Assembly: GCA_035318745.1 (NCBI GenBank)
Contig: DATHEA010000021.1
Span: 124,001 to 188,000, forward strand
Direction of reading: 5' to 3'
Source: VRUE01 sp035318745
GTDB lineage: Bacteria > Actinomycetota > Thermoleophilia > Solirubrobacterales > 70-9
Length of the DNA: 64,000 bases
Shown piece by piece: positions 1-8,466 of this stretch. Within the stretch, counting starts at the first letter, position 1, and each line of letters opens with the position of its first letter. A program made the position numbers and the translations under genes. The notes under the pieces are model-generated. The model did not search any database. It was given only the letters and a program-made list of their open reading frames with translations, and was not told the DNA's origin.

Positions 1-420
1 GGCAGCGTCAACCCCTCGGTGCCGGGCTTCGGCGGGCCGACCGGCATCGGCACCGTCGGCGATCTCGGCTCGACCGTCTACTCCTACGGCAACTCCGAGC
101 TGCGCGGTGGCATCGCCAAGCTCAGCCCCAAGCAGGGCGTCGTCGTCCAGAACGAAGGCGGCGGCTGGAGTCACATCGTGGTCACCCTGACCCCGGGCGT
201 GCCGGGCGACTCCGGCAGCGGCTTCCTCAATGGCTCCGGCGAAGCGATCGGCATCCTCAGCACCCTTCAGCTGGCGCCGCTGACCGGAACCAACGGCGTC
301 GGCGATATCGGCAAGGAGCTCGCCTACCTGCAGGCCAACAGCAGCTTCGGCGCGATGCAGTTGGTACCTGGCACCGAGCCGTTCAAGCCGAACCTGGTGG
401 AAGCGATCCTCGGCTCATAG
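1..420 (+). CDS. Trypsin-like secreted serine protease, C-terminal fragment
   Basis: The frame is open from the left edge, so the 5' part lies outside the window; about 139 residues are visible. The motif PGDSGSGF matches the GDSGG box carrying the nucleophilic serine of chymotrypsin-fold (S1) proteases, and is followed by a beta-rich stretch ending in a stop at 418-420. Family knowledge suggests a secreted peptidase of the type often found in actinobacteria. The His and Asp of the triad and any signal peptide are not visible, so substrate and export cannot be judged. A non-catalytic homologue is possible. Confidence 0.6.
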   Translation, partial: GSVNPSVPGFGGPTGIGTVGDLGSTVYSYGNSELRGGIAKLSPKQGVVVQNEGGGWSHIVVTLTPGVPGDSGSGFLNGSGEAIGILSTLQLAPLTGTNGVGDIGKELAYLQANSSFGAMQLVPGTEPFKPNLVEAILGS

Positions 421-426
421 CAAAGA

Positions 427-921
427 TCAGTCGAGCTCGCTGAGGAGATCGTGGAGGTCCAGAGGTGCCGTGACCATCGCGATCTCCTCGCCGCCAGGAG
501 TCCGCGGCCACTCCTCGCGCGGACGGTCGCGGTAGAGCTCTATCCCGTTGCCATCGGGGTCGTTCACATAGATCGCCTCGCTGACGCCGTGGTCGGATGC
601 GCCGCCGAGCGAAATGCCCGCCTGCGAGAGTCGCCGCAGCGCATCGGCGAGCGAGCGTCGGTCGGGGTAGCGGATCGCGACGTGAAAGAGGCCGGTGCTC
701 CGCACGGGTGGCGGGGCCGCTCCCTTCGAGTGCCAGGTGTTGAGGCCGATGTGGTGGTGGTAGCCACCGGCGGAGACGAAAGCGGCGTCGTCGCCGATCC
801 GCTGCTGCAGCTCGAAGCCGAGCACGCCGCAGTAGAAGTCCAGCGCCCGGTCGAGGTCGGCCACTTTGAGATGAACGTGGCCGATGTCGACGCGGGGATC
901 GATCGGGTCGATGTCAGGCAT
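427..921 (-). CDS. VOC-family (glyoxalase/extradiol dioxygenase-like) protein
   Basis: 164 residues with one or two beta-alpha-beta-beta-beta modules of the vicinal oxygen chelate fold. Candidate metal ligands are visible: His15 in GHVHLKV, His80 in GLFHVAIR and Glu128 in NGIELYRD, the usual His-His-Glu facial triad. DPDGNGIE is typical of catechol-2,3-dioxygenase-like members. The substrate is unknown. It overlaps the end of the RNase HI gene by 8 nt, so the two are probably translationally coupled. The start ATG is followed directly by the conserved first strand. Confidence 0.8.
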   Translation of the reverse strand: MPDIDPIDPRVDIGHVHLKVADLDRALDFYCGVLGFELQQRIGDDAAFVSAGGYHHHIGLNTWHSKGAAPPPVRSTGLFHVAIRYPDRRSLADALRRLSQAGISLGGASDHGVSEAIYVNDPDGNGIELYRDRPREEWPRTPGGEEIAMVTAPLDLHDLLSELD

Positions 922-1321
922 CCGCCCCGTCCAGCACCTGATTGACCAGGCGATCTGCCTCGGCGTTCTGTTCGCGCTTCACATGGCGGATCGTCCACTC
1001 CTCAAAGGGTCCCAAGGCGCGTTTCACCTCGCCGTGCAGCTCACGCAGGGTCGCGTCCTTGACCTTGTACTCGCCCTTGACCTGGCGCACGATCAGCTCC
1101 GAGTCTCCGACCAGCTCCACCTCGCTCGCCCCCTGCGCGGCTGCCAGCTCGATTCCGAGCAGCAGCGCCCGGTACTCGGCGACGTTGTTGGTCGCAACGC
1201 CGATCCGCTCGCCGCGCTCCTCGAGCATCTCGCCATCGGCACTCTTCACCACCGCCCCGATCGCCGCTGGGCCCGGGTTGCCCCGGGCGCCGCCGTCGAC
1301 GTTGACGATCAGCTTGGTCAA
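914..1321 (-). CDS. rnhA: Ribonuclease HI family protein
   Basis: 135 residues, the length of a minimal RNase H domain. The DEDD active site is intact: Asp9 (NVDGGARGNPG), Glu49 (NNVAEYRAL), Asp73 (VGDSEL) and Asp123 (QNAEADRLV). It should hydrolyse the RNA strand of RNA-DNA hybrids. The open frame extends further upstream, but that part overlaps the previous gene and is not domain-like. I place the start at TTG 1321, four bases after the upstream stop, giving MTKLIVNVDGG. The start is inferred; the function is well supported. Confidence 0.82.
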   Translation of the reverse strand: MTKLIVNVDGGARGNPGPAAIGAVVKSADGEMLEERGERIGVATNNVAEYRALLLGIELAAAQGASEVELVGDSELIVRQVKGEYKVKDATLRELHGEVKRALGPFEEWTIRHVKREQNAEADRLVNQVLDGADA

Positions 1322-1325
1322 GAGC

Positions 1326-1874
1326 TCAGCCAACGGGCTCGCCGTCGCGGGATCGATTCGCACGCGGAAGGCCGAGCCCGAGCCGGCCGCCCTCCCCCGC
1401 CCTCGCGTTCCACTGCCTGGCGGAGCCGTCGAGCTGCTCGACCTCGCTGCCTTTGTCGAGCTGGAAGACGGCGCGCATCTCATCGCCCAAGTCGACTCCC
1501 CACTGGTACCAGCAAAGCTCCCAGGCAACCGTGATCCGCACTTCGCTCGGCGAGCCGGCGGCGGAACCGATCGATACCTGGGGTTGCCCCAAAGTGCGCA
1601 TCAGCCCAGCCACTGTTCGGGCGGCGTCGCCTGCGTTGAAACGGGCAACTGCCCGCTCCAGCCGCCCCGACGGCGACTCGGTTCGCTCCGGCTCCGGACG
1701 GCGACCCACATTGGCGCCGGGCGCCGCCGGGTCGACCCAGCCGAGCTGCTCGGCGCGCGGGCGGCAGAGATCGCAGACCAGCTGCGGGCCCTCCTTCGGG
1801 CTCATGTAGCTGCGGGTGCGCTCTCCGGCCAGGATCGTGCGACCGCAGACCGCGCAGGTCTCGTCAGGGCTCAC
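1326..1874 (-). CDS. Zinc-ribbon hypothetical protein
   Basis: 182 residues. The N-terminus carries two CxxC knuckles (CAVCG near residue 8 and CDLCR near residue 34), typical of a small zinc ribbon. A charged linker and a globular C-terminal part with VTVAWELCWYQWGV follow. I do not recognise a named family. It sits directly upstream of the RNase HI gene with a four-base gap and is probably cotranscribed with it. A DNA- or RNA-binding role is only suggested by the zinc ribbon. Confidence 0.6.
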   Translation of the reverse strand: MSPDETCAVCGRTILAGERTRSYMSPKEGPQLVCDLCRPRAEQLGWVDPAAPGANVGRRPEPERTESPSGRLERAVARFNAGDAARTVAGLMRTLGQPQVSIGSAAGSPSEVRITVAWELCWYQWGVDLGDEMRAVFQLDKGSEVEQLDGSARQWNARAGEGGRLGLGLPRANRSRDGEPVG

Positions 1875-1903
1875 CGGGTCAAATTACCAGCGCCGGCGAG
1901 CGT

Positions 1904-3991
1904 CTACGCCGCAACCCCGGCACCTGCTTCGGACTGTGCAACGACGCGTTCGGCCTGATGAGCCGGGACCGGGTCGTAGCGCTCGAACTCGACCGTGAAA
2001 TCGGCCCGGCCGGCGCTGATCGAGCGCAGGTCGGGCGCGTATTCGAGCACCTCGGCCATCGGCACCTCCGCCTTGACCTCCGTCCCCGCAACCTTCCGCT
2101 CCATCCCGAGCGGGTGGCCACGGCGCGAGCTGAGGTCGCCGATCACGTCGCCGACGGCGTCCTCCGGGCAGGTGACGGTGAGTCGCACGATCGGCTCCAA
2201 GAGGACCGGCTCGGCGGCTTCCATCGCCTCGCGGAAGGCGATCGAGCCTGCGACTTTGAAGGCCATCTCGGAGGAGTCGACATCGTGGTGCTTGCCGTCG
2301 ACGAGCCGTACCCGCACCCCCTTGACCGGATAGCCGGCGACGGTGCCGTGCAGCATCGCCTCGACCACCCCCTTCTCGACCGCCGGGATAAAGCTGCCCG
2401 GGATCGCCGCCCCCTTGATCTGGTTGACGAACTCGAGGGCGGTGCCATCATCCAGCGGCTCGATCTCGATCCGGCAGTCGGCGAACTGGCCGCGGCCGCC
2501 GGACTGCTTCTTGTAGCGGGCGTGCGCATCGGCGGGGCGGCGGATCGTCTCCTGGTAGGGAACCCGCGGCGGGTGCAGCTCGACCTCCGCACCGAAACGG
2601 CGCTTCATCCGCTCGACGACCACCTCGACGTGGACCTGGCTCAAGCCGGCGAGAATCTGCTCGCCGGTCTGCCGATCGCGGTGGACGTCGAGCGTCGGAT
2701 CCTCCTCGCACAGTCGGCGCACCGCTGCCGCCGCCTTCTCCTCGTCGCCCTTCGACTTCGACTCGTAGGCGAAGGCCATCACCGGCAAGGGCAGGTCGAG
2801 CGGGGCGAAGGCGATCTCTTCCTGCTGCTCGCTGAGCACGTCACCCGCTCTCGTCCGCTTCAGCTTCGCCACCGCGCCGATCTCGCCCGCCCCCAGCTCC
2901 ACCGTCGGCGCCGACTCGCTGCCGAGCGGCCGGCCGAGTTGGCCGATCCGCTCCTTCTCGTGCCCGCTTGAGTTGACGACGTGAGAGTCGGAGCGCAGCG
3001 TGCCCCGGTAGACGCGGAGGAGGTTGATCCGCCCCGCGTATGGGTCGGCCAGCGTCTTGAAGACGTAGGCGACAAGCGGGGCGTCCTCGTCAGGCGAGAT
3101 CTCGACCGGTACCCCGCCCTCGCCTCGCGCTGCAACAGCGCCCCGCATCGCCGGCGAGGGAAGGTCCTCGACCAGAGCGCCGAGCAGCCGGTTGGTACCG
3201 AGATTGCGAGTCGCGGCGCCGCAGGTGACCGGAAAGATCAGTCCGGCCACGACTCCTTGCTTCAGCGCGGCGACGATCTCGGCGTGATCGATCTGCTCGC
3301 CGTCGAGGTAGCGCTCCATCAGCTCGTCGGAGTTCTCCGCCACCTCGTCCATCAGCTTCTCGCGGTAATCCACCGCCTGGGCGCGCAGCTCCGCGGGGAT
3401 CTCGGTCCGGGTCGCGTTGCCGGACCCCATCCCCTCGTAGACGAACGCCTCGAGGTCGATCAGGTCGATCACCCCGCGGACGTCATGCTCGGACCCGAGC
3501 GGGATCTCGGTGGCGACCACATGTGGCCCGAAGGCGGTCTTCAGCGACTCGAGCACGGTGAAGAAGTCGGCTCGCTCGCGGTCGAGCATGTTGACGAAGA
3601 CGAGCCGCGGCAGGTCCTCGTCGTCGGCTCGCCGCCAGAGCCGCTCGGTCTGTACCTCTACCCCGGCGACGCCGTTGACGACGACGACGGCGGCGTCGGC
3701 AACCCGCATCGCCACCGCAGCCTCGGCGACGAAGCTGGGCTCACCCGGGGTGTCGATCAGATTGATCTCGCGCCCGTCGTACTCGAAGCAGGCAACTGCG
3801 GCGCCGATCGACATTCCGCGCGCCTGCTCGTCCGGCTCGCTGTCGGAGACAGTGCCACCGTCGGCAACCGTGCCAAGCCGCCGCGTCGCGCCGGCCTCGA
3901 ACAGCATCGCCTCGTGCAGGCTCGTCTTGCCGCAGCCCCGGTGCCCGATCAGGGCGACATTGCGAATCCGGTCTGCGGCCTTATGCGGCAC
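1904..3991 (-). CDS. Elongation factor G paralogue (EF-G2-like translational GTPase)
   Basis: 695 residues with the full EF-G layout: GTPase domain, domain II, then domains III-V. The P-loop is GHRGCGKTS instead of the canonical GHVDHGKTT, G3 is DTPGEPSF and the G4 box reads NMLD rather than NKMD. These changes fit the FusA2/EF-G-like paralogue group rather than the main fusA, which normally sits in the str operon. Its role in actinobacteria is unclear; ribosome rescue or recycling are possibilities, not shown here. It lies 20 nt downstream of the sigma factor gene on the same strand. Confidence 0.85.
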   Translation of the reverse strand: MPHKAADRIRNVALIGHRGCGKTSLHEAMLFEAGATRRLGTVADGGTVSDSEPDEQARGMSIGAAVACFEYDGREINLIDTPGEPSFVAEAAVAMRVADAAVVVVNGVAGVEVQTERLWRRADDEDLPRLVFVNMLDRERADFFTVLESLKTAFGPHVVATEIPLGSEHDVRGVIDLIDLEAFVYEGMGSGNATRTEIPAELRAQAVDYREKLMDEVAENSDELMERYLDGEQIDHAEIVAALKQGVVAGLIFPVTCGAATRNLGTNRLLGALVEDLPSPAMRGAVAARGEGGVPVEISPDEDAPLVAYVFKTLADPYAGRINLLRVYRGTLRSDSHVVNSSGHEKERIGQLGRPLGSESAPTVELGAGEIGAVAKLKRTRAGDVLSEQQEEIAFAPLDLPLPVMAFAYESKSKGDEEKAAAAVRRLCEEDPTLDVHRDRQTGEQILAGLSQVHVEVVVERMKRRFGAEVELHPPRVPYQETIRRPADAHARYKKQSGGRGQFADCRIEIEPLDDGTALEFVNQIKGAAIPGSFIPAVEKGVVEAMLHGTVAGYPVKGVRVRLVDGKHHDVDSSEMAFKVAGSIAFREAMEAAEPVLLEPIVRLTVTCPEDAVGDVIGDLSSRRGHPLGMERKVAGTEVKAEVPMAEVLEYAPDLRSISAGRADFTVEFERYDPVPAHQAERVVAQSEAGAGVAA

Positions 3992-4011
3992 ACAGCGAGA
4001 TTAGTGCCCGG

Positions 4012-4785
4012 CTAGACCTCTTGCAAAGAAGATTTGAGTCGCATGACCGCCTTGGTGTGCAGCTGGGAGACCCGCGACTCGGTGACGCCGAGGACCTCCC
4101 CGATCTCACGCAGGGTGAGATTCTCGTAGTAGTAGAGGGCGACGACCAGCTGCTCCCGCTCCGGCAGCCCGGCGATCGACTCGGTGAGCCGGTCCTTGAT
4201 CTCGCTGCTGGCGAGCGATTCCTGCGGGTCTTCGGCGCGCGGATCGGAGATCGTGTCGAGCAGCGACACAGAATCGCCGGAGGAGTCGGAGATCGTCCAG
4301 AGCTCGTCCAGCGCGTAGACGGATGAGTTGGCGATCTCGAGCAGCGAGGTCTGCAGTTCCTCCTCGGTCAGCCCCACTTTGGCCGCCAGCTCTGCCTCGG
4401 TTGGCGCCCGCTGAAGTTCGTGCTCGAGTTTGGTCTGCGCCGCCTCGATTTCCCGTGCCCGCGAGCGGACCGAACGGGGCACCCAGTCGAGCGAGCGCAG
4501 CTCGTCGATGATCGCGCCGCGGATGCGCGTCATCGCGAAGGTCTCGAACTTGATCCCGCGCTCGGGCTCGAAGCGCTCGATCGCGCCGATCAGGCCCATC
4601 AGGCCGTAGGAGATCAGGTCGGCGTCGTCGACGTGCGAGGGCAGCCCGGCCCCAAGTCGGCCGGCGACGAACTTGACCAGCGGCGAGTAGGCAACCACCA
4701 GCCGCTCCCGCGCGGTGCGGTCGCCGTCGTCCTTGTAGCGACGCCACAGGTCGCGTAGCTCTACCTCTTTTACGCCGGTTTCCAT
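4012..4785 (-). CDS. whiG: WhiG/FliA-type RNA polymerase sigma factor
   Basis: 257 residues of the sigma-28 group: region 2 (DADLISYGLMGLIGAIERF, about residues 54-75, then FETFAMTRIRGAIIDELR), region 3 with DWVPRSVR, and a region 4 helix-turn-helix near the end (LTLREIGEVLGVTESRVSQL). In actinobacteria this family drives motility or developmental genes. The neighbourhood after xerC matches the usual actinobacterial location of whiG. The start ATG follows an AT-rich stretch containing TAGAAT, a possible -10 box. Which regulon it controls here is unknown. Confidence 0.88.
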   Translation of the reverse strand: METGVKEVELRDLWRRYKDDGDRTARERLVVAYSPLVKFVAGRLGAGLPSHVDDADLISYGLMGLIGAIERFEPERGIKFETFAMTRIRGAIIDELRSLDWVPRSVRSRAREIEAAQTKLEHELQRAPTEAELAAKVGLTEEELQTSLLEIANSSVYALDELWTISDSSGDSVSLLDTISDPRAEDPQESLASSEIKDRLTESIAGLPEREQLVVALYYYENLTLREIGEVLGVTESRVSQLHTKAVMRLKSSLQEV

Positions 4786-4827
4786 GAACTTTGCTCGATT
4801 CTATGGCCGCCGGGGCGACATTTGGGT
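4786..4827 (-). promoter_or_regulatory. Possible whiG promoter/leader
   Basis: Short gap between the xerC stop and the whiG start. Read on the minus strand it contains TAGAAT about 20 nt before the ATG, a fair -10 hexamer, in an otherwise GC-rich region. No convincing -35 box is visible. Weak evidence. Confidence 0.3.
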
Positions 4828-5715
4828 TCAAGCGCGAGGATGGGTCGCAGCGTACGCCTCCCGCAGGCGTGCGGCGTCGACCCGAGTGTAGACCTGCGTG
4901 GTCGAAATCGAGGCGTGGCCGAGCAGCTCCTGGATCGTGCGCAGATCGGCGCCCCCTTCCAGCAGGTGGGTGGCAAAGCTGTGCCGCAGCGAGTGCGGCG
5001 AGACGCCGGCAGCAAGCGCCGCCTCGCGCACCCAGAGGGATAGGCGGCGGGTCACATCGGAGTTGGAGAGGCGACGGCCGCTCTTGGAGAGAAACAGGGC
5101 GGGCTCGCGGGGGTCGGTCGAGAGGGCGCGCCGGCCGCGCTCCAGGTAGTGACGCAGCGCCCGCTGAGCCGGCTCGCCGACTGGCAGCAGCCGCTCCTTG
5201 GAGCCCTTGCCGAGCACGCGCAGCTGCTCCGTCTCGAAGTCGAAAGAGCGCTGGTCGAGGTTGACGATCTCCTCGCAGCGCAAACCGCAGGAGTAAGCCA
5301 GCTCCAGCATCGCCCGATCGCGCAGCTCGAGCGACGTGCGCGCCGGAATCCGCTCCAGCAACGATCGCACCTGCTCGCCGTTCAGCACCCGCGGCAGCTT
5401 TTCCTCACGCTTCGGGCTGGAGACGAGATCGGCGGGGTTCTGCCCAACCCGTTCGGTGCGCACGAGGAAGTCGAAGAGGCCGCGGATCGCGGCAAGCTTG
5501 CGCGCCACGGTTGCGGCCGCAGCGCCACCCGAAGAGAGCCCGGCGCCGTAGCGGCGCACGTCGCGGTGGCGCACATCGCCTGGCTTCAGGCCCCGAGCCG
5601 TGGCCCACTCGACGAACTGACCGAGGTCGACGCCGTAGGCCTTGCGCGTTCGCTCAGCCATGCTTCGCGCCCGCAGATCGCGGTCGTATCCGGTTAGCGC
5701 CTCTTCCCAGGTCAT
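4828..5715 (-). CDS. xerC: Tyrosine recombinase XerC/XerD
   Basis: 295 residues, the standard Xer length, with an N-terminal SAM-like core-binding domain (1-100) and a C-terminal catalytic domain. Catalytic residues are all visible: Arg146 (CGLRCEEI), Lys170 (GKGSKER), His241 and Arg244 (HSLRHSF), His267 (LLGHAS) and the nucleophile Tyr276 (TTQVYTRV). It should resolve chromosome dimers at dif. The place next to whiG and near comM/dprA matches the actinobacterial xerC locus; XerD is the alternative name. Confidence 0.9.
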   Translation of the reverse strand: MTWEEALTGYDRDLRARSMAERTRKAYGVDLGQFVEWATARGLKPGDVRHRDVRRYGAGLSSGGAAAATVARKLAAIRGLFDFLVRTERVGQNPADLVSSPKREEKLPRVLNGEQVRSLLERIPARTSLELRDRAMLELAYSCGLRCEEIVNLDQRSFDFETEQLRVLGKGSKERLLPVGEPAQRALRHYLERGRRALSTDPREPALFLSKSGRRLSNSDVTRRLSLWVREAALAAGVSPHSLRHSFATHLLEGGADLRTIQELLGHASISTTQVYTRVDAARLREAYAATHPRA

Positions 5716-5753
5716 TGGATGAGATTCGCCGCGCGGCGCTTGGAGCCTGCGCT

Positions 5754-6767
5754 TTATCCGATGTAGATCGGAGTGCCCACTTCTACCCGGTCATAGAGCT
5801 CTTCCACATCCGGGATCGACATCCGCACGCAACCGTGGGAAGCGGCGCTGCCCAGCGATTCGGTCTCTTCGGTGCCGTGGATCCCCGCCCCTTCGAAGAT
5901 CCCCATCCAGCGGGCCTTGATCGGGTCTTCGGGACCTGGCGGGATCACCTGACCGGCAAGGGATCCCGCCCAGGCCGAGTTGGGCACGTGCCACGAGGGG
6001 TTTTCCTGCTTTTCCTGGATGTCGTAGAGGCCTTCCGGCGTTTCCAGTCCTTCCTGGCCGACGGCGACGGTGTAGGTCTTGGCCAGCTTGAGGTGTTCCC
6101 AGAGGCGCAAGGTGTAGGTCGTCCGGTCGAGCGTCAGGTAGGACGGGTACTTGGCGGCGACTTCGCCGGCGGTCACCTCGGGCTTCACCGCATGCGTACG
6201 GGCGGCGATCGTGTGGTCGGCGCCGGCGTTTAGCACCGCCGCGTTCAGCTGTCGCAGCAACAGGTTGTCGCGCAGCTTGCGCCCGTATTCGGCCTGGGCG
6301 ACGGTGAGCGAGTCGCCGCTCGGTTCGACCGTCGCGTCCTTTGCTTCCCGGTCGACGGCGCCGGCCACACGACGCACGAAGCGGTTCACGGCCGGCTGCG
6401 AGTAGGTGATGCCGGCCGGGACGTTCTCGTCGACGCTGCCGCCGGTTACGTAGCGGACGACCCGCCCCGGCAAGAAGGCGTCGCGGCTCGCCGCCACGGC
6501 TTCTTCGACCGCGCCGTCGAGATCGGCATGCACCTTCAGGTTCTTGCCTTCGAGGATCCACCTGTGACCGTCGTAGCCAACCCGCAGCGAGTGACGCAGC
6601 GGCGCCAGCAGCTCTTCCCGAACCGCGCTCTTCGCTTCGGCTTCGCTCATCCCGCCGACGTCGACGCCGCCGATCGTCACCCCGTCGGCGATCTCGCCGT
6701 CCTGAGAGCTGTCGTAGGCATAGGCGGCGACCGCCAAGATGAGCAAGGCGAGAACGCCCGCAACCAC
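5754..6767 (-). CDS. L,D-transpeptidase (YkuD domain), membrane-anchored
   Basis: 337 residues. The N-terminus is a hydrophobic segment (VLALLILAVAAYAY), so the protein is anchored or exported. A long middle part resembles the peptidoglycan-binding regions of such enzymes. The C-terminal YkuD domain ends with GIHGTEE and SHGCVRM, giving the catalytic His and Cys312. It should cross-link peptidoglycan 3-3 or attach proteins to it. The start is GTG 6767; residues RRTK are encoded just upstream without a standard start codon, so the true start could be slightly earlier. Confidence 0.85.
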   Translation of the reverse strand: MVAGVLALLILAVAAYAYDSSQDGEIADGVTIGGVDVGGMSEAEAKSAVREELLAPLRHSLRVGYDGHRWILEGKNLKVHADLDGAVEEAVAASRDAFLPGRVVRYVTGGSVDENVPAGITYSQPAVNRFVRRVAGAVDREAKDATVEPSGDSLTVAQAEYGRKLRDNLLLRQLNAAVLNAGADHTIAARTHAVKPEVTAGEVAAKYPSYLTLDRTTYTLRLWEHLKLAKTYTVAVGQEGLETPEGLYDIQEKQENPSWHVPNSAWAGSLAGQVIPPGPEDPIKARWMGIFEGAGIHGTEETESLGSAASHGCVRMSIPDVEELYDRVEVGTPIYIG

Positions 6768-6842
6768 GGCGATTTTGGTCCTACGCCCGATATTGAAATA
6801 TTAGGCACACAAGTCGGTCGTTCCGGCGGATATGTTTCGCCG
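6768..6842. promoter_or_regulatory. Divergent intergenic region, AT-rich centre
   Basis: 75 nt between the divergently transcribed L,D-transpeptidase and folate-ligase-like genes. Its centre (about 6790-6804, GATATTGAAATATTAG) is markedly AT-rich for this genome and is a likely overlapping promoter region. No clear pair of -35/-10 hexamers can be assigned. Confidence 0.35.
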
Positions 6843-7556
6843 ATGGCCGGCAAGGACGGGATCCGCAAGGAGATCTGGAAGGCGATGGACCGCGAGGGTG
6901 TCTCCCGCTTCCCTGGAGCCGAGGGTCGTATCCCCAACTTCGCCGGGGCCCGCCTGGCGGCCGAGAAGCTCGCCGGCAACCGCCTCTGGAAGCGGGCGCG
7001 CGTAATCAAGGCCAATCCCGACTCTCCCCAGACCCACGCCCGGCGCACGGCCCTGGAAGAGGGCAAGACACTGATCATGGCGGTGCCGCGGCTGCGCGAC
7101 CCGCATCCGTTTCGCGTGCTCGAGCCGAAGCGGCTCTCGAAAGCAGCGATGAAGGAGGCGGCGACGATCAAGGGGGCGCTCAAGCACGGGCGCGTGGTAG
7201 CCCTCGACGATCTGCCCGAGATCGACTTCGTCCTCACCGGCTCGGTCGCCGTCAACCTGAGCGGCGCCAGGATCGGCAAGGGCGGTGGCTACAACGACCT
7301 CGAGTACGGAATCCTGATCGACGCCGGCAAGATCGACGACCACACGACGATCGCGACCACGGTTCACCCGATCCAGATCGTCCGCCGGCACCTGCCGGTG
7401 ATCTCCCACGACCTTCCCGTCGACCTGATCGCGACGCCGCGCGCCGTGATCGAGGTCGAGCGCCAGTACGAGCGTCCTCGCGGCATCCTCTGGGACCATC
7501 TGCAGCCGCCGCAGATTCGCGAGATACCGATCCTGGAACGGATGGGATATGCCTGA
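6843..7556 (+). CDS. 5-formyltetrahydrofolate cyclo-ligase-like protein
   Basis: 237 residues starting at ATG 6843. The C-terminal half has VLTGSVAVNLSGARIGKGGGYNDLEY, the nucleotide-binding signature of MTHFS-fold proteins (GKGxGYYD in the canonical enzyme), and the N-terminal region matches the longer archaeal-type subgroup. The reaction in characterised members is ATP-dependent closure of 5-formyl-THF to methenyl-THF; whether this paralogue does that is uncertain. The last 8 nt overlap the next gene, so both are probably translated together. Confidence 0.72.
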   Translation: MAGKDGIRKEIWKAMDREGVSRFPGAEGRIPNFAGARLAAEKLAGNRLWKRARVIKANPDSPQTHARRTALEEGKTLIMAVPRLRDPHPFRVLEPKRLSKAAMKEAATIKGALKHGRVVALDDLPEIDFVLTGSVAVNLSGARIGKGGGYNDLEYGILIDAGKIDDHTTIATTVHPIQIVRRHLPVISHDLPVDLIATPRAVIEVERQYERPRGILWDHLQPPQIREIPILERMGYA

Positions 7557-8466
7557 TTCCCAAACGGTGATGAGCGGGTCGGTCGTCTTTCCGGCCTCCG
7601 ACTACGGCAACCCCGATCCAGAGTGGCTCGAGATCGACTGGCGGGAGCACCTTCACCGGATAGAGCTGCCGGGCGCCGAGGTGAACTACGCCGAGATCGG
7701 CGAGGGCGAGCCGATCCTCTTCGTCCACGGCCTCGCCGGCTGCTGGCAGAACTGGCTCGAAAACCTTCCTCACTTCGGTCGCACCCACCGGGCCATCGCC
7801 CTTGACCTGCCCGGCTTCGGCGCGAGCCCGATGCCCTCATGGACGATCGACATGCCGGCCTACGGTCGCCTCATCCACGACTTCTGCGAGAAGCTCGGGA
7901 TCGACCGGGTCGCAGCTCTGGTCGGCAACTCGATGGGCGGCTTCGTCTCGACCGAGGCGGTGATCGAACGGCCGTCACGATTCGAGCAGCTGGTCCTGGT
8001 CTCCGCAGCGGGAATCAGCTTCGCCGAGAAACAGGGACGACGGGACGCCGCACTAACCGCGATGTTCGAGGCGACCATTCCGCACCTTGCCGGCCCCCGC
8101 CAGACCTGGCTGGCCCGGCCGCGGGGGCGCCAGGTGGCCTTCGGCAACATCTTCAACTATCCGAACCGGGTGCGCCCCGAGCTGCTCCAAGAGCAAATCG
8201 ACCCGAGCATCCGCAGCCCCGGCTTCGCCGACTCGATCCGGGCGATCGGTGGTTACGACACCCGCCACCGCCTGACCGAGATCGAGGTCCCGACGCTCGT
8301 CGTCTGGGGACTGAAGGACAGGATCGTCCCGGTCGAGGCGGCGATCGGCTATCACCGCCTGATCCCCGAGTCGCGCCTGGAGCTTTTCGAGCGGACCGGC
8401 CACGTGCCGCAGATGGAGCGGCCGGCGCGCTTCAACTCTTTGCTTGACGACTTCCTGGCGGATTAG
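7549..8466 (+). CDS. Alpha/beta hydrolase
   Basis: 305 residues with a complete alpha/beta-hydrolase fold: oxyanion-hole motif HGLAGCW near residue 60, nucleophile elbow GNSMGG with Ser128, a likely acid at Asp257 (GLKDRIVP) and the catalytic His285 (TGHVPQME). The cap region (about 135-215) is Arg- and Pro-rich. The substrate cannot be told from sequence; esterases, epoxide hydrolases and C-C hydrolases share these motifs. It overlaps the upstream folate-ligase-like gene and meets ilvD tail to tail with a 4-nt overlap. Confidence 0.82.
   Translation: MPDSQTVMSGSVVFPASDYGNPDPEWLEIDWREHLHRIELPGAEVNYAEIGEGEPILFVHGLAGCWQNWLENLPHFGRTHRAIALDLPGFGASPMPSWTIDMPAYGRLIHDFCEKLGIDRVAALVGNSMGGFVSTEAVIERPSRFEQLVLVSAAGISFAEKQGRRDAALTAMFEATIPHLAGPRQTWLARPRGRQVAFGNIFNYPNRVRPELLQEQIDPSIRSPGFADSIRAIGGYDTRHRLTEIEVPTLVVWGLKDRIVPVEAAIGYHRLIPESRLELFERTGHVPQMERPARFNSLLDDFLAD

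Noticed and set aside
451..945. Open frame antisense to the VOC protein
   Set aside because: GC-rich shadow frame with no motifs; the opposite strand encodes a clear VOC domain with metal ligands.
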